DNA of 64,000 nt, from NCBI GenBank assembly GCA_027574665.1, contig CM050662.1, forward strand, positions 4,432,501-4,496,500. Reading direction: 5' to 3'. The stretch comes from Rhynochetos jubatus (taxonomy: Eukaryota > Chordata > Aves > Eurypygiformes > Rhynochetidae). The first letter of the stretch is position 1. Each line of letters begins with the position of its first letter. The notes under the pieces were generated by a model. The model worked only from the letters and a program-made list of their open reading frames with translations, did not search any database and was not told the DNA's origin. This document shows, one piece after another, positions 61,802-64,000 of the stretch. The position numbers and the translations under genes are program-made.

Positions 61802-63309
61802 CAAGTGTGCCATCTAGCAGCGTAAGATGGCGTCAAACCTGAATTGCATTGCCTAATTTTAAAATTGTGGGGTTTTCTGAGGTGAGTTAATCATGCAGTT
61901 TGCTACTGCTATTATTCCAACCTTTTTTTTTTTTAATGGGATGTGTACAGGTTCATGGAACAAAGGCAAGGTGATTATTTAATGTATGTTAATGTCTGTA
62001 AGAAATACAGGTCCTGGTTTACTGGTTGTTCTGCCAGTGCTGAATGCTGAATCTCAAGACAGGAATGTTCAAGGAGCCTTTTCTTGGCACGGCACAGAGC
62101 TGAGGGAAGATAACCTACCTTTTTCCATGTTCGGCCTTTCCCACCCTGTGTGAACCTAAATCACACAGATGTAACTACTGGCTCTGCAATGTTAACAGGA
62201 AGATAAGGCGGTAACAACTCACTCGTATCCCAACATGATATAAACCAGGAGCAGATCTCACCATTTGCAGGTGGCCCCCCATCAGAGGGGGGCTGGAGGT
62301 GAGAATATCTGTACAGCTCCAACCTGGCAACCAGCAGTGATTAATAATAGTAAATCCTGCCGCCCATATAAGGATGGCATGGAGCACAGTCCTGGGTACG
62401 AACACCATGCGTTTAATTTAGTGTTTCTCATGCCTCTCTGAAATTTAATTATTTCCTGTTCTCTGTCCAAGAAATCAACATGCATTTATGTATTTTTCGC
62501 ACTTTTATGTTCAGGAAGGGAAGTGAGTACCCTGCTCTCGTAAGTGAAGATTACTTCATCCACAGCGTTTTGGCTAGTAAAAATAGATTTATTCTGGTTT
62601 TGCATGTTAATTTGATTCAGTGCTGAAATCATTGAAGTAGATGCAGCAGCCCCAGTTGCCTTGGGTTTAGGATCATGTTCTGAATGATGATGAAAGAGAA
62701 GAAATGTGTTACACTACATTAAATAAAAGGAGGGGCGGTGTAAGTATCGAACACTGAGTTTTCTCGTTTGATTTGTAAGCATATGAAATAGCCTGCCAGT
62801 TTCTTCAACTAAGTACATAAATTACTTAAATCTTGGTTGTGTGTTCTCCGTGTTTGCTGTTATCATTGGAAGCAGTTTTATCAGACTTCAGTCCCCATGG
62901 TGCTTCAGAAAGTTGTAGGAATGCAGAGCTATCTGAAGGTCATTTGCAATCTTAGCTCCAGAAATTACTAGCTGCTGTCAGCTATTGTAATAGTGGTGAT
63001 ATGTATCATAACCGTCCTGCAGCGAGATGGGTGATGTATTGAAAGTATTCTGAAACAGAAGCAAACAGCGGGGTTTTCATGCATAGGTGGAAAGACATTT
63101 TGCTGTCAGCTCTGAACACAGTCCCTCTATTACAAGAGACGTGATGAATCCTTCCTGATGGAGACTGCTGACAGCAGGACAGGCACTTGAAAATTTGTCT
63201 TCGCCTAGGATTTCATCAGCAGTGGACAGATGTCCAGAAGTGTTCTGCTGGGGCCACAGATTAGGCACGCTGGCATAGCTTTGGGTTCATGCTGGTTCTC
63301 TGCGTGACA
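61802..63309. other. Unique sequence, no gene seen
   Basis: A T-run lies at 61923-61934. Minus-strand frames of 60-80 codons are unremarkable. Confidence 0.5.
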
Positions 63310-63478
63310 GTGGAACAAGATTCCCCAGAGAGGCTGTTCAGCCTTCACCCTTGGGAGATTTCCAAGATCAAAGTGGTTAAAGCCCTGAGCAAGTCAGTCT
63401 GATCTCATAGCTTTGGGCAGGAGGTTGGACTAGAACATCTCCTGAGGTCCCTTCCGACCCAAATTGTCTGTTAATGAT
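63310..63478 (+). mobile_element. Older CR1 LINE, 3' end fragment, plus strand
   Basis: It carries 'ttccccagagaggctgttca', 'aaagccctgagcaagtcagt', 'ctgatctcatagctttgggc', 'aggaggttggactagaacat' and 'cctgaggtcccttccgaccc' in CR1 order, then a decayed octamer region ending 'ttaatgat'. Divergence is greater than in the 1009-1427 copy, and it belongs to the subfamily type with 'gagcaggaggttggactaga'. Confidence 0.88.
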
Positions 63479-64000
63479 CTCCTGAGTAGGCTCTGCTTTA
63501 AAATGGAGGGATTGGTTGGAAGGGTAGTGGGAAGAGGAGGCTGTCAGAAGCCCTCTCTGACCTTTGAGCCAACACAAAGTTAGTTTTACTGACATCAGAG
63601 GAGTTCGTCCTGGGAACACACCCACATCATGGGCATTTTGTAGTTACCCCAAAGGAAACCCTAACCTACCTTCCATTTAAAATGCTGAAGTCCCAGGCTG
63701 GGGGTCTCTGTAGGGACAGCGTGTTACTGTGTCCATGGAATTGTGATGTCCCAGAAGCAGAGGGGATAGTTTAGGTCTGCTTGCCTCCACCCACTCTGCT
63801 TTGCAAGCTGTGCTCAGCAGCACACACCAGCAGTTCGCACCTTTTCCTGCGAGCGACAAAAATGTTGAACTGTTGCCCTTTTCCATCACAAATCCTTTGA
63901 GCTGAGTGTGCATTGATGCTAAGTAGTGAAAGAGCAGAGAGTAGGTATCCATAAATTTGTACCTGTAGGGCACTTCTAAATAACTGTTATTGGCAGCAGT
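63479..64000. other. Unique sequence to the window edge
   Basis: No repeat or gene is recognised. A 98-codon minus-strand frame (63677-63973) has no recognisable domain. Confidence 0.5.

Noticed and set aside
1-64000. CRISPR arrays, operons, tRNA or rRNA genes
   Set aside because: No regular direct-repeat/spacer pattern, no A/B-box tRNA folds and no rRNA segments were seen. CR1 elements place the DNA in a vertebrate nuclear genome.

Overview
The window looks like bird nuclear DNA, either from between genes or from within a very long intron. The strongest clue is six CR1 LINE copies. Where the 3' end is preserved it shows the avian pattern: a conserved tail reading 'ggttggaagggaccttaaag' or its complement, ending in an ATTCTRTG-type octamer. 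A lone LTR of a class II/III-like endogenous retrovirus and the near absence of microsatellites and SINEs fit the same picture. I recognise no protein-coding gene, rRNA, tRNA or CRISPR array, and nothing in the sequence tells me which chromosome or gene this is.

Layout. Positions 1-2440 hold a plus-strand CR1 (1009-1427), a 24-bp tandem duplication and an ERV LTR (about 1845-2436) with a TATA box and a polyadenylation signal. From 2437 to 14390 the DNA is mostly unique, broken by one CR1 (4470-4765), with a tight cluster of four CAGCTG E-boxes at 12653-12694. The largest CR1 (14391-15135) carries a perfect 15-bp hairpin that looks like a template-switch mutation. Positions 16786-17520 contain a degenerate nested tandem repeat that none of the standard repeat classes I know explains. 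Next to it is a GC-rich, palindrome-bearing patch (17500-17690). An older CR1 lies at 19545-19915. From 20 to 53 kb the DNA is unique, with a short three-copy repeat (26056-26124), a short CpG-dense patch (34096-34280) and several open segments bounded by plausible splice sites. The best of these is 48149-48321, an acidic, CpG-retaining open frame. From 53 to 64 kb there are two more CR1 fragments and a pair of GTTAATTAAC palindromes (61780-61801).

Reading frames. The longest open frame in the window is 186 codons. With three stops in 64 codons, random sequence of this size should give about one frame that long over six frames, so length alone supports no gene here. The candidate exons rest on splice-site context, CpG retention and composition, and all are tentative.

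How the parts work together. There is no operon-like or pathway logic to describe. If the window has a function, it most likely lies in noncoding regulatory elements (E-box cluster, homeodomain/AP-1 site, GTTAATTAAC pair, CpG patch, tandem-repeat block) serving a gene outside the window, or a host gene whose intron this is.
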